A stretch of 64,000 nucleotides of DNA. Origin: Brasenia schreberi (taxonomy: Eukaryota > Streptophyta > Magnoliopsida > Nymphaeales > Cabombaceae). The stretch is taken from assembly GCA_036023115.1 (NCBI GenBank), contig JAYKKT010000091.1:33880501-33944500 (forward strand). The letters are read 5' to 3'. Positions 1-10,931 of the stretch are shown here, in pieces (within the stretch, counting starts at the first letter, position 1; every line of letters starts with the position of its first letter). The translations under genes were made by a program, and so were the position numbers. A model generated the notes under the pieces. The model saw only the letters and a list, made by a program, of their open reading frames with translations, was not told the DNA's origin and made no database searches.

Positions 1-990
1 TATCATAAAATTTACTTTAGTACTTTATGGTATCTTAAAATCACTTCTAGTACCAAATTATTAATATAAATTAATATTAAAAAAATATTAGGTATTTAAA
101 ATAATTTAATATTTAATATTTTAAGTATGTTCATTAATGCACATTAATGAAGTTTGGATAACAACCTTACTTCAGATATTAATTTATTAAATAATTTAAT
201 ATTTAATATTTTAAGTATGCTTCATCAAAATGTTTAAAATATATATTTAAAATTAATTTGTAATAACAACCTTACTTCAGATATTAATTTATTAAATAAA
301 TTGTATTTTATTTAAACATTTAATTATTAGTTTGGATATTAATTTAGAATTAAACCAAACAACTTTACAAAGCATGAAAACCATATGCTATATTAATTTA
401 TGTTAATATTTAAAACTAAAATATGCCATTAAACTAAATTTCATGTTTTTAAATGTTAACTATCAAATATTTTTTTATAAACTTAATGAAGATCCTTAAT
501 TATTAATATTAATTAATAGTTAATATTTAAAATATTATTATTATTGTCACAAATTAGCTTTAAATATTTAATGAAGTTTTCTTAATTATACTTTGAATTA
601 GTAAACTTAATTTAAATATTAAATATCTATTTACTTTTAAATATTTAAACTTTTATTTGAATATTAATGATTTGGTATTAAAATAGATTTTTAAGATATC
701 TCAGGTACTGAGATGGGTTTTTATGATATTATAAGATATTAAATTCAAGATTTTACTCCACATTTGATGTGAGCACCAAATGAATGTCACATCAACATTA
801 ACATTAGAACCATGTTGTGCATGTGAGATCAGTAATGATATCATATATATATATATATATATGCTACATTAGCGGCATATCATTGTGATGTCAACAAGTG
901 TACCACATCATATCCCATGGTGATAGTGTCAACGATAAGGTACTAAAGTGATGAGTTTTTGAAAAATGTCATTTAAGTGATATAAAGTAA
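1..990. other. AT-rich stretch with short duplications, no gene
   Basis: Strongly AT-rich DNA with no credible reading frame. Two short blocks recur. A block ending in TTTAATATTTTAAGTATG occurs near 100-129 and 190-219. A block containing CAACCTTACTTCAGATATTA occurs near 162 and 266. They look like small local duplications. A short TA run lies at about 843-862. Confidence 0.6.
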
Positions 991-996
991 AATATG

Positions 997-2450
997 AGTG
1001 TAGATGCGAAAATTTTATTCGAAAGCCTATGTAGAGACTTTAAACAATCCTTTAAACATTTACTTCATTCTTTCGCGAGCATGCCAGCTAGTTTCACTAA
1101 AACTAGCAAAATTATACTTCTTACTTCATGGAGCGATTGTGCCTAAGCAGAATCTTTTCGTCTTAGGCCTTCTTGAACCGATGCTCAAGCGTTAGCCTAG
1201 ATGCTTTGATGATTAATTTTAGCTTGGTGTGTATTTTCAAAATTCACTTGAAAGACAATTTTAATAAACAATTCATGCACTTAGTCTAGAGAATGAAAAA
1301 TTTTCAAGTTCTGAAAAACAAAAACTGGTTCTATTTTCAGAGATTGTTTTTAGATTTTTTTGAATAGCTTAGAGATCTTCAAAATTCATGAAAAATTTAA
1401 AGCATATAGAATTGAATGTGCAGATTCTAAAACTATTTTTGTTTTATTTTAATGTACTGTGGTTTTACAAAATTAAATCCGAGAAAGGCCTCTGCTCAGG
1501 GATTTCAGAATGTTCTATTATAGAAACATAAAGGTCTAAAGAAACCTCTATATTTCGGTGCGCAGAGCTTCGATTTCTATGAATTTAGTCTTGTTGGAAA
1601 GCTATGAATGTCATATTTTCAATGAAACTAGTTTCATTGGATTTGGCTCATTGTAAATAAAGTTATGGTAAGATTACCTAACCTCTATTATAGGAAATCC
1701 AAACTGGACATGCTTGACTTTAAATTAGCCTAATTTTCCTCTATTTTATTTATTATACTATATAGCCCAAAAATTCTTAAAAATTTTATTATGAGTGGGT
1801 TTGTATGTGAAGATTCGGTGTTTCAAATTTCAGATCATTCGGAATAACGGTTCTGAAATAAAAAAATGCAATAAGAGACATATATAGGATGTTGAAAACA
1901 AAGTTTCGGTTTTTAAAACATACGTGAGTGCATTCATCCGAAATTAAAAGCAAACCACAACTAATTTAAAGTAAATAACTGAAGTAAAATGAGTATAAAT
2001 ACATATTTAGCTTAAGCATAGAGGTGATTAGGAGATATAAGAGTGTATAGTATATAGAGAGGTAGAAGAACATGAAATCAAACAAGTAGAATGCATAAAC
2101 GTAAATAAAATGAAACAGGCAACATTTTTACTCTGTTACAATATGAGGGGATACTAAAGCTCCATTAATACAACCCCTTTTGAATTGAATAACAGGAAGA
2201 AAGGATTAAGGTCAGTAAAGAGGAAGAAACACACTTACACTTCCTTCAATGGCTCACGACTCCAATGAAGGGGACGACTCCCTTCTTTCCTTCTTCTCTC
2301 ACTCTCTCTTTCTCTTCTCTCTTTACAGCACCTACTCTCTCTCTCTTAGGCCCTAAACTCCTCATTCAATGCTCTTGAATCCCTTCAATGCTGGGAATCA
2401 TCCCCCAAGGCCTCTATTTATATGCAAAGGGAGGGGGGGGAGCTAGAGCC
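997..2450 (-). mobile_element. LTR-like sequence L1, decayed (minus strand)
   Basis: Read on the minus strand, a TATA-type motif (TGCATATAAATAGAGG, plus coordinates about 2413-2428) is followed by a GA-rich leader. Further on come blocks shared with L2 (3486-4870): AGGCCTTCTTGAACCGATGC at about 1165, a GTGCCAG-like block near 1080, and a GTTGGAAAGCT block near 1592 that is GTCGGAAAGCT in L2. The terminus reads TCTACA on the minus strand at about 998, a plausible LTR end. The TATA-to-end distance is about 1.4 kb here and about 1.3 kb in L2. There are no coding domains and no paired LTR nearby, so I read it as a solo or partial LTR. The U3 boundary is not resolved. Confidence 0.45.
2413..2428 (-). 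promoter_or_regulatory. TATA-type motif of LTR-like L1
   Basis: TGCATATAAATAGAGG on the minus strand, followed by a purine-rich leader (plus-strand TCTC tract at about 2296-2344). The same arrangement, a TATA motif and then GA-rich sequence, occurs in the related copy near 4830. This suggests a shared retroelement promoter rather than chance. Confidence 0.35.
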
Positions 2451-2584
2451 TTTCATGAGTTGGATTGGGCCAAGTTCTTTGGCCCAATCTCTTGCTCTAA
2501 TTCCATGGCTACCCCATGTGCTCACGTGTGCCTTGTGCTGGTCCTCTTTGTGTTCACGTGGGTTAACCAAGATGGGTTGGGTCT

Positions 2585-2800
2585 AGGTGACTTAGTTAGG
2601 CCAAGGTCAAAGGTGACTTGATCAAGACAGGTTTAGTCAAGGGAGTTCGGTCAAGGCTTGGTCAAGCAAAACCGAGGTGGCTCAATCAAGGTTAGCCAAG
2701 GGGTTTTAGTCAAGGTTTGTCAAGTTGGCTTGGTCAAACAAAGCTAAGGTGGTATAGTCAAGCAAAGCTAAGGTGGGTTTGATCAAGGAGTGTCCGGCGA
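2585..2800. repeat. Degenerate GTCAAG-rich repeat
   Basis: Irregular reiteration of GTCAAG/GGTCAAGC/AAGCTAAGGTGG words, for example AGCAAAGCTAAGGTGG near 2733-2751 and 2760-2778. It lies upstream of the TATA motif of L1 and may be its U3 repeat region. The 402-bp block at 14516-14917 has similar word content. Confidence 0.5.
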
Positions 2801-3008
2801 AAGAGGTTCATTCAATCAAGTGGGCTTGGTTGGACTTGATATGGTGGTCGATTGGATGCACTTTGATATGGCCTGGCCAAGTTCGACTTGGGGCAGCTTT
2901 GTGCCATGCTTAGTGAAGTCTTGACTTAATTTGATCCACATCTTTGATTTTTCTTGATCCATAACTTGGTTCACACGAGCTCGGTCTTGTTTTGATGCGA
3001 CCTTGGCT

Positions 3009-3784
3009 CAACCGTTGCCTTCATCTTCGCTTCCATCCTGATTTGTTCTTATCCTTGTTTGACTTGGATTTCATCCATTTTCATTTATGGTTTCTGTAGA
3101 CGTGAATTTTTATTTTAAAATCTTTTAGGATTTGAAATTAAACTCTCGAACTACATCGTGTGCACGAGCGTGCCAGTTAGTTTACTTAAACTAACAAAGT
3201 TTGGTTTTCTGACTTTCGTAGACGATTGTGGACAAGTGAGATCTTTTCGACGTAGGCCTTCTTGAACCGACGCTCAATGGTCAGCCTAGACGCTTGAAAA
3301 ATGTTTGGAATCCGTTAAATTCAAAAAAGCAAAATCTTGATTTTACAAGTTTTAGAATTCATGACTAAGTTTCAGATTTCTGAATATTTCAGGTTACAAC
3401 CATTGCCTTCATCTTCACTCCCATCCTGATTTGTTCTTATCCTTGTTTGACCTCGATTTCATCCCTTTTCATTTATGGTTTTTGTAGACGTGAATTTTTA
3501 TTTCAAAATCTTTTAGAATTTGAAATTAAACTCTCGAACTACGTCGTGTGCGCGAGCGTGCCAGTTAGTTTACTTAAACTAACAAAGTTTGGTTTTCTGA
3601 CTTTCGTAGATGATTGTGGATAAGTGAGATCTTTTCGATGTAGGCCTTCTTGAACCAATGCTCAAGGGTCAGCATAGATGCTTGAAAAATGTTTGGAATC
3701 CGTTAAATTTGAAAAAGCAAAATCCCAATTTTACAAGTTTTAGAATTCGTGACTAAGTTCCAGATTTCTAAAAATTTAAGGTTC
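3009..3784. repeat. Tandem duplication, two units of about 388 bp
   Basis: The segment starting CAACCGTTGCCTTCATCTTC at 3009 recurs, slightly diverged (CAACCATTGCC), at 3397. Both units run through TGTAGACGTGAATTTTTATT (about 3098 and 3486), an AGCGTGCCAGTTAGTTTACT block and AGGCCTTCTTGAACC. The duplication covers the terminal part of LTR-like L2. Confidence 0.8.
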
Positions 3785-4870
3785 TAAAAATTGCAGAAAC
3801 GGTTATGCTTCAGAGACCTGGTCTCTTATTTTTCTTAAATACTTCTGAGTCTGCAACAATTCTGAAAATTTTACATAAGCAAGATACACGCGTGTAGAAG
3901 TAGAAATATTTTTATTCTATATTTTACTTCTGTAAATCCTGAGAATTAAATCTGTGACTAAAGACTGTTCAGAAACATAGAACAATTCTGTGTTTGTGGT
4001 TCAAAGTCTCAAAAAAATGGTTATATCTCTGCATTCAGATATCCAAATTCAGTAAACTTTATTTTGTCGGAAAGCTCCGGATGTTAGATTTCTAAAGAAT
4101 CAATTTACATGCAATTTCATTAAGTATTTATAGAAATATGAGCAAAAGAACAAACAATTGTTTCTGAATGTTTTGTATTTGCAGAACAGAATCTGGTTTC
4201 TACTCAAATTCACGAATTTAATTAACTAGGCAAACGACCACATAAAATCCTCAAAATTTTATAAGATAATCCATGACATGTCTAGATTGAACTTGCAAAA
4301 AATCGACTTAATTGGATCAGTCGTTCTTCTGAAACAAATCCGTGTTCAGGTATGTGTAGTCATATGTTTTAAAAGTTTAGAATTGTAGAAATTTTGGAAG
4401 ACTCTTCAACCTGTAACCAATCTTAAAATTCATAAAAATCATAGAAGTGTATTATTTTTATCATGTTCATGAAGATTAAAGGACAAACACGCATGTTTTG
4501 CATCAACATTGATTACGAACACAATACTTAATTCAATCCTCGTACAACCTTCTGCAAAATCTACAGATTTTTGAATTTTCAGTGGATCACATCCATAAAT
4601 CAAATGGTTCAAACCTGTGAGATTGAGGAGGAAGATGATGTGAAGCTGTGGCTGAGGAACCCCCACGATGCAGACGTTGGACGGCGGAGCAGGGTGAGCC
4701 TCCTTCTCTTCTCCTTTCTTCTCCTTCTCTCCTCTCTTTTTTCTCTCTTTCCTGCGGTTTTTCCCTCTTCACGGATTGGTCTGTTTGCCATTGATGGTTG
4801 ATGCCTTTGCAACACCTGGGAGAGCCTTTTTATAGGCTCACGGATATCTATTTGTTGTGGGTTTGGATAA
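3486..4870 (-). mobile_element. LTR-like sequence L2, decayed (minus strand)
   Basis: Diverged relative of L1. On the minus strand a TATA motif within CCTATAAAAAGGCTC (about 4828-4842) is followed by a GA-rich leader (about 4685-4770). Shared blocks with L1 follow, and the sequence ends ATTCACGTCTACA at 3486, a plausible LTR end. Its terminal part is tandemly duplicated at 3009-3784. Short open frames across 4571-4926 are products of the low-complexity TCTC tract, not genes. A third, inverted relative lies at 50880-51120. Confidence 0.45.
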
Positions 4871-5050
4871 GCTTGAACTTGATTCTGTTCCTGTTTTGAT
4901 AAGCTCGATCCTCCACTTGATCTCAACTGGATGGGATAAGCTTGAACGTAATCTGGACTTGATAAGTTTGATCCTCCACTTGATCTTATCTAAGTTGGAT
5001 AAGCTTGAACGTTATCTGGACTTGATAAGCTTGATCATCTTCTTCCAAAT
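4865..5050. repeat. Minisatellite, about 3 units of 63-69 bp
   Basis: GGATAAGCTTGAAC starts at 4865, 4934 and 4997. Each is followed by a CTTGATAAG(C/T)TTGATC-type block and, in the first two units, TCCTCCACTTGATCT. It lies upstream of the L2 TATA motif on the minus strand and may be a U3 repeat. Confidence 0.7.
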
Positions 5051-5455
5051 CTGAAACATAAGCTGCCCAAGATTCGTGGATGATTTTTCCTAGTTCGGTG
5101 GATGAACAACTAGGCCACTCTTGGACAGTTTTGCCATTGCTGCGATCAACTGTAAGAACAGATTCAGTTCCATCGTGCATATGTACTGATCATCACAAAG
5201 ACTTCATCTCGAAACTGCCTTATGTTCCATCAAGATTGTATTATTAGAAAGCAATTGTATTCACTAACTTTATTTTGAAGACCAACACTAAATGCATCTG
5301 TTTTAGTCGTGGCGCCTTCAGTAGGATCATTATCATCAACCTTAGCTGCTGAAAATTCTTTAGGCACCCTCATCACTTGAACTAGTTGTGAACCATGTTG
5401 TGAAACCGCAGCACAGGAGGCCCTCGAAATGCGTTTTGATAAGGAAATCTTAAGG
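5025..5455 (-). pseudogene. Possible two-exon fragment of an unidentified host gene
   Basis: On the minus strand an open stretch from 5455 to 5269 follows an acceptor-like TGAATTAG and ends at a donor-like GTTAGTG. It encodes about 60 stop-free residues, including ASCAAVSQHGSQLVQVM. A second stretch begins at 5149 after the acceptor TTCTTACAG. In phase it reads LIAAMAKLSKSGLVVHPP and then meets a stop; a one-base shift restores GKIIHESWAAYVSDLEE, which runs to the minisatellite edge near 5046. Splice-like borders and non-random composition suggest a decayed plant gene. I do not recognise the family, and the annotation is tentative. Confidence 0.3.
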
Positions 5456-5459
5456 CTAA

Positions 5460-5985
5460 TTCAGAAGTTTAACAGGAGGAAACTGAACACAAAGCATAAG
5501 CAAGCACCATTAATAAATGACCACTTCGAGGGAATCGACAATTTCACACAATGATCTCAACTGAATCTATTGATGTTATACTTATGAGAGTATTTAAGCA
5601 ACCCTTGTTACCTGCATATTTGACATGAACGTGTTCAAGTAGATCCATGTTACATGCCTACTTACTATGGAAGTGTTCAAGTAACGCTATGTTACATTTT
5701 TACAAACCAATTTCTATGCTCGCTGGACTTCACTTCATAAGTGCTGAAACACTAACAACCATTGTCAGCATCGAGGTAACATAACAGTAGGATCATAATG
5801 CAAAATGGATACCAATCCCTATATCAATTGTATGTTTCTAACAACCAAACCTAATATGGACATGTTACCAAATGCATTCGATACCAAACCTTTCTCTTCG
5901 GAAGCCATTGTTCTTGCATCAACCTTTCCTTTCTTTTGATGATACCGACCTTACCCTCTGGAAATTGATTTCTTTCCAAGTATGA
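5460..5985. other. Unassigned intergenic sequence
   Basis: No coding region recognised. A degenerate local repetition occurs at about 5625-5700, where CAAGTA(G/A) and CATGTTACAT-type words appear twice. Confidence 0.5.
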
Positions 5986-6085
5986 GCTTTTCTTTCTAGG
6001 AAGCTCACTTTCCCTTTTTAACGCCCGCTTTCCTTTCTGGGCGTCTACCTTCCTTTTTAGGTGTCAACTTGCCTTTTTGAGGCCT
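5986..6085. repeat. 20-nt minisatellite, five units
   Basis: Five consecutive 20-nt units (5986, 6006, 6026, 6046, 6066). Each has a CTTTCCTTTYT-like core followed by a GC-richer segment such as GGGCGTC, AGGTGTC or GAGGCCT. The regular 20-nt phase is clear although the units are diverged. It sits within or beside LTR-like sequence. Confidence 0.65.
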
Positions 6086-6099
6086 GTATATTTTCAAAT

Positions 6100-7069
6100 G
6101 GCAAGTTTTTCACATACTTTTCAACACAAATCTTTTAAGGAAACAAAATCCTGCTTTTCTAGTGCTGAGGGTAAAATCGTCATTTTTATCTAACTTTGTC
6201 CAAATTCATAATTTTCAGAAAGGGAAGCACTCTTTCATCATTTTAAGGTTTCTATAAAATTTTTATGCCAAAACAAGCTCGTTTGATACCTTTTTTTATT
6301 TGAAAACCCAAAGCTGCCAAAAATAGCTAATTTCCTAAGAGGCAAAAATAAAAAAAATTAGGTGTTTACAGTTTCAAATATTTTTTTTATTATTTAAAAT
6401 CATTTCATTTGAGATATATTTGAAAACTTTGAGTTTTAACGAAATCTTCAAATATTCTTTTTGAAAAACAATTGAGTCTCATTCCTAATATTTGTTTGCA
6501 CGGGTAACCTGCTTTCGCTCTGTGAGTTAGTTTTTACCATTTCAATCACTTTAATCCTTTGTTGGGTATAAGGTGTCAGACCACTTTAACCCTTAATGGG
6601 TGTAGGGTCGCGGAGTAGGACTATCCTCAATCGGGCGAGTTTTTGAGGCCTGATTTGGATTTGTTTGGTTTTGATTTCAAAAGGTTTTTATAATTTTGTA
6701 AATTTGATATTTTGCAAACATTTTGTGGGTTTGGTTCCCAATGTCTCATTTTTATTTGTTTATTTGATGAAAATTGTTTGAAACCATCATTTCTTTGAAG
6801 AAAATCATTTGAAAATACAGAATCCTACCAATTTGGGCTTGAGGGCAAAGCAATTATTTTTTGGCTCTTTGTAAAAAATTGATTTTTTTTGAGAGGGGTG
6901 CCATTTATTCTTATTTTGAGGCTGATACGAAATTTTGGTGTGAAAATGAGTTCGTTTAAGGTGTTTTTATTTGAAAACCCTTAAAAGACCTAAAACCGCA
7001 AGTTTTTCTTGAAAAGGCAAAAGTTCTAAAAGATCAAATTATTTTGAGAAAATTTTTGAGTGTCTACAT
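6100..7069. mobile_element. Related LTR-like ends, decayed
   Basis: Two segments resemble each other: 6288-6371 (TTTATTTGAAAACCC, then GAGGCAAAA, ending GTGTTTACAG) and 6966-7069 (TTTATTTGAAAACCC, then AAAGGCAAAAG, ending GAGTGTCTACA). Upstream of each lie matching words (CAAGCTCGTTTGATACC and GAGTTCGTTTAAGGTG). The space between contains short-repeat text such as TTTAACCCTTAATGGGTGTA. This fits fragments of one LTR family. Element type and orientation are uncertain. Confidence 0.4.
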
Positions 7070-7199
7070 TGGGATACCAAAGTGATATTGTATTTGGTGT
7101 TAGAAAGAAAGTTGTTGAGTATGGAGATGAGAATTAATAGAGCATTGAGGTTTAGTCGAAGCAAAGTGGAAGAACTTTTTTGGTATAGTATCCTATATT

Positions 7200-7770
7200 A
7201 AGTTGTGACAATTGGGTCAGATCGGTCCATATTGGGCCCCACCCAAACTCAGGATGGAGATCGCCTTAGTGAGACCCTTTAGAGAGAGAGAGAGGTGGGA
7301 ATGAAAGCGTGCCAAAAGAGAGGGGGATTTCGTCAGATTTTCGCAAGGTAAGTTATTCCTTTTTAATTCTTGTTTTTTATTTTTCCAGCTAGTAAACTGG
7401 TTATCGTTGGTGTTACGAAGGGAAAAAGGAGTAAAGGTGGAGGCAATCCTTGTAGGTCGTTCTCTAACTCTCATAAAACCAAAAATCATCAAAAACCATT
7501 AGGTTTTTGGTGCATTTTTGTGAAGGGGCAAAACCACCCCTTTCCGTATTGTTCTTCGGCGAAATCACCGCCAAATAGCGGCAACTTGTGGGGGGAACGA
7601 CTCGCTTGGTGGTGGCAGACCGTTTCTTAGTGGTGGTTGGAAAGGAATCAGCCGAAAGCTGTCGATTTCGGCATCCAAAATTGGAAGGTGACGAGAACCT
7701 GACTAGTGGTATTGTCACGATTTCCGTAGATAAAAGAACCATCATGTTCGAGATCGAAATAAGATGCTAA
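7200..7770. other. GC-richer stretch, possible LTR or leader remnant
   Basis: This block is GC-richer than its surroundings, begins near TGTGACAATTGGG, includes a GA run (7277-7295) and ends with an ATAAAG-type signal near 7769. Open frames exist on both strands (7370-7770 plus, 7217-7745 minus), overlap each other and show no recognisable domain. It could be a solo LTR or retroelement leader; I cannot assign it. Confidence 0.3.
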
Positions 7771-10700
7771 TAAAGTAGTTGCACAAGGGTTTGAATCCTC
7801 AATAGGAACTACCTATTCATTGTTATAGGTCAACCATCTAGAAAATACACAAAGAAAAAATTGTCTTTATGGCAGTATACAAAGAGGAATATTTTTGGGG
7901 ATAAATCCGCTTGTACGTGGAGTTCTCTAGTTTTAGGATGTTGAAATCATAGCCGCGGACATAGGGTGTCTTCAAGGCTTTGACCTTCTTCCTTAATAGG
8001 TATAAGGACATTATATGATGCCGATATATCTTAGTTTATGATACCATATGTCACCAAATAGGTTGACTGGTAATTGTGGATATCGAGTTGTTAGAGAGCT
8101 TTAAGGAAAAGGAAAGGCAAATTGGGTTGACATTTGAAGAGAATGTTTTATAAAAGTACATATAGGTCATAACATATACTCTCCAATTTTCATAAAAGAA
8201 GGTAATATTGAGAACATTCTGCATCATATTGCTTGCAATATTTCTCCATGGTGACAAACATTGGATCGGGTAACTGTTGTACAATTCTCAATGTTACTTT
8301 TGAAAATGGGTCGATATTGCTTTCACTATTTTCAAATGGTGATTATTCACCACTTTGGGATGTTTGGTATATATATATCATAATGAATCAACATAACAAT
8401 TCTCATAAGTATGCAACACTTGAACTTCTAGTTTGTATTATATTCTCAAATAAATATTGATGCCTAACTTCTATTGTACTTTACTTCAATTATATATGGT
8501 CATGTAAATAACATTAGATTTTTTCTAAATATCTACAATATTCAGTCATATTCTCTTACTCTTGTTTTCAATCGAATGAGCGAAGTTTGACGTCATATCA
8601 AATCATATGCCACATAATTACAGTATAGTATTCATGAATAAATAAAGAAATATATAAGGTTTAACATATGTTGAATAAAGAAAATAAGTACTACTCATCA
8701 AATATGATAAATAGTATCATCTCTTAGTCCTCTCAGTTTTGTATATTCAACAATACTCATGCAAGATGGTAAGTCCCAATTAACAACACATTCATGTTGA
8801 GGTCATTTTCACATATGAGAGATAGGTGGCATGAAGGTAAATAAAATCCCCAATCACTATCTATGTCTAATTATTATTGTTATCATCATGCAATTGATGG
8901 ATATAGGCAAAAGTGAATACAACCATGTGATATATATGTCAGCAACACTTTTGAGGATATTTCTAGGCATCGGCCATGTACCTCGATCCAACATCTATAT
9001 AATAGATGTTACGATCCTTGTGCCTTTGTGGGACATTAGAAACAATAATTAAGTATACATTACCATCTCCATTTAACCAACCCTATAAACAACATAATAA
9101 AAAGCAATTACTTTACCTACACAAAAAGCAATTACTTTATCTACACAAAATTTGATGATATAGGATAATATATGATATATGATCTATCACACTCATATGG
9201 AGTAAGCTATTGATTGATCCAAGCAGTGTGAGATATGTATCTTCCAAAAGCTCATCCCATGGGTCATACTCTACTCTATATGCATATGATTTCTCTTATC
9301 TATATGAAATAATCAACCTTAATGGAGGAAGAAGAATGTGCTGTCGATGATTAGGTTGATGAACAACTCCATTAGGCATATATATCTTCAACATCTAAGC
9401 AATACATACAACCACAATATCAAGACAACCTATATATTTCTCCAGAAATTAGGTTGCTAATCAATTTGTAATAAAAAAGAGAATTCATATCATGAACATT
9501 ATAAAATAAATTTTAATCATATATCCATATGTTCAGCTATTGTCATATGGTCTAACTTTTAAGTATATCAGTATCATGAGATATATAAGACTCATATAGA
9601 CTCTCATGAGTAACATTGTCCATCCATTTACAAACTTGTGGTTGTCCCTTGACCCAATCTAAGTGTACACACTTTAAAGACTGAAAAATAGTTATAAATC
9701 CATGCCTAGAACATATATTTCATTTGATATTAAAAGATTATAAAAAACTTAGTATACCATATCAATGCAATATAGGAAGGAAAAACAATTATTACCTAAA
9801 GTACACTAGTGTGACCACTAGAAAAAATAATTATCACTGTACCCTTGGCATACTTGCCAACTTTGTGAATATCATGAGCTAACAAGTAAATAAAAGCAGT
9901 TGACACCCTATCCTAGACTTGTCTTAGTAGCATATATATCTGATATGGTACAAAAGATGCAACTTGTGTCTCTAGTATTATGAAAAAAAAATTAAGATCT
10001 TTCACGGAACAAGTTCATCTTCATATCCTCAGACTTTATTTGCACCAACACATCTTCGACGCTCATATTCAAAATGTTTGATAAAATTACTTCCTACGTT
10101 TTAACTTCAATTTAACACATGAGTGCAACTAGACATTCATCTATTTTAAGGATAATGATTTTATAAACATAGTAATCTCACCCCACCATATATAAAAATT
10201 GTTTTTATCTAGTTACGATCGTTCGCTAAAAGCATTGAGCAGTATACGATCCACCACTTCGTAGAGTAGCTCTTCTCGAATATGTATGTAGTCCTGAAAA
10301 GACAATCTCCCTTCAACTATCCTACTATGTTTCATAGGCATGCACTATCATATATCATTTATCAACCATTTCGTATTATGTAATGAGCAATGATCACTTT
10401 GATATACTCTTCAAATTTTATGCAATATATGTCGATTATAAGCATATTCAACTTGGAGGAAAATTGATCTTAATCAATAAGCACACTTATATTTGGAATT
10501 ACCTGATTCTATCACATTTTATTTGTGATGTCACATGGAAAGCTTGGAAGTAAATCCAGAACTAATTACCCTCGTCACCCTCTTCATTATCATAAGAGAA
10601 CATCATCATTTTCACCCTATAATGTATCAAACTCTCTATCAAAAGAAGGACCGATCTAGTAATGTTATTCTAAAGAATCATGTGAAGGACCGACTTTGTC

Positions 10701-10931
10701 TACTAACATAACTTTGACATCATCATATTGAGGTTTTACTGCCCTCTTTTGTTCATTTAGAACCGCGAACATAACCTCGATATGTGGTTCCCTTGGCTTG
10801 TTTTGATTTTTCTGAAGCAATAATTATATGGCTATCTAACCTTCTACGAGAAGGCATACTTAATATAAAAGTGATAAAAGAAGAAAAAGTGTTTTTTAGC
10901 AAATGAATAAACATGTAAGACCCAAGAAGTA
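7771..10931. other. AT-rich stretch, no supported gene
   Basis: About 3.2 kb with only short, unrelated open frames (longest about 77 codons). The minus strand at 10753-10959 has a basic 68-codon frame without a recognised family. I see no clear repeats, RNA gene or retroelement domain. Confidence 0.5.

Noticed and set aside
4571..4926. Overlapping frames on both strands rich in Leu/Ser/Phe or Arg/Glu/Lys
   Set aside because: They are translations of a TCTC/GAGA low-complexity leader in LTR-like L2; frames exist on both strands and show no domain.
7217..7770. Four overlapping frames around 7.2-7.8 kb as a possible gene
   Set aside because: Both strands are open only because the stretch is GC-richer; no domain, splice pattern or homologue recognised.
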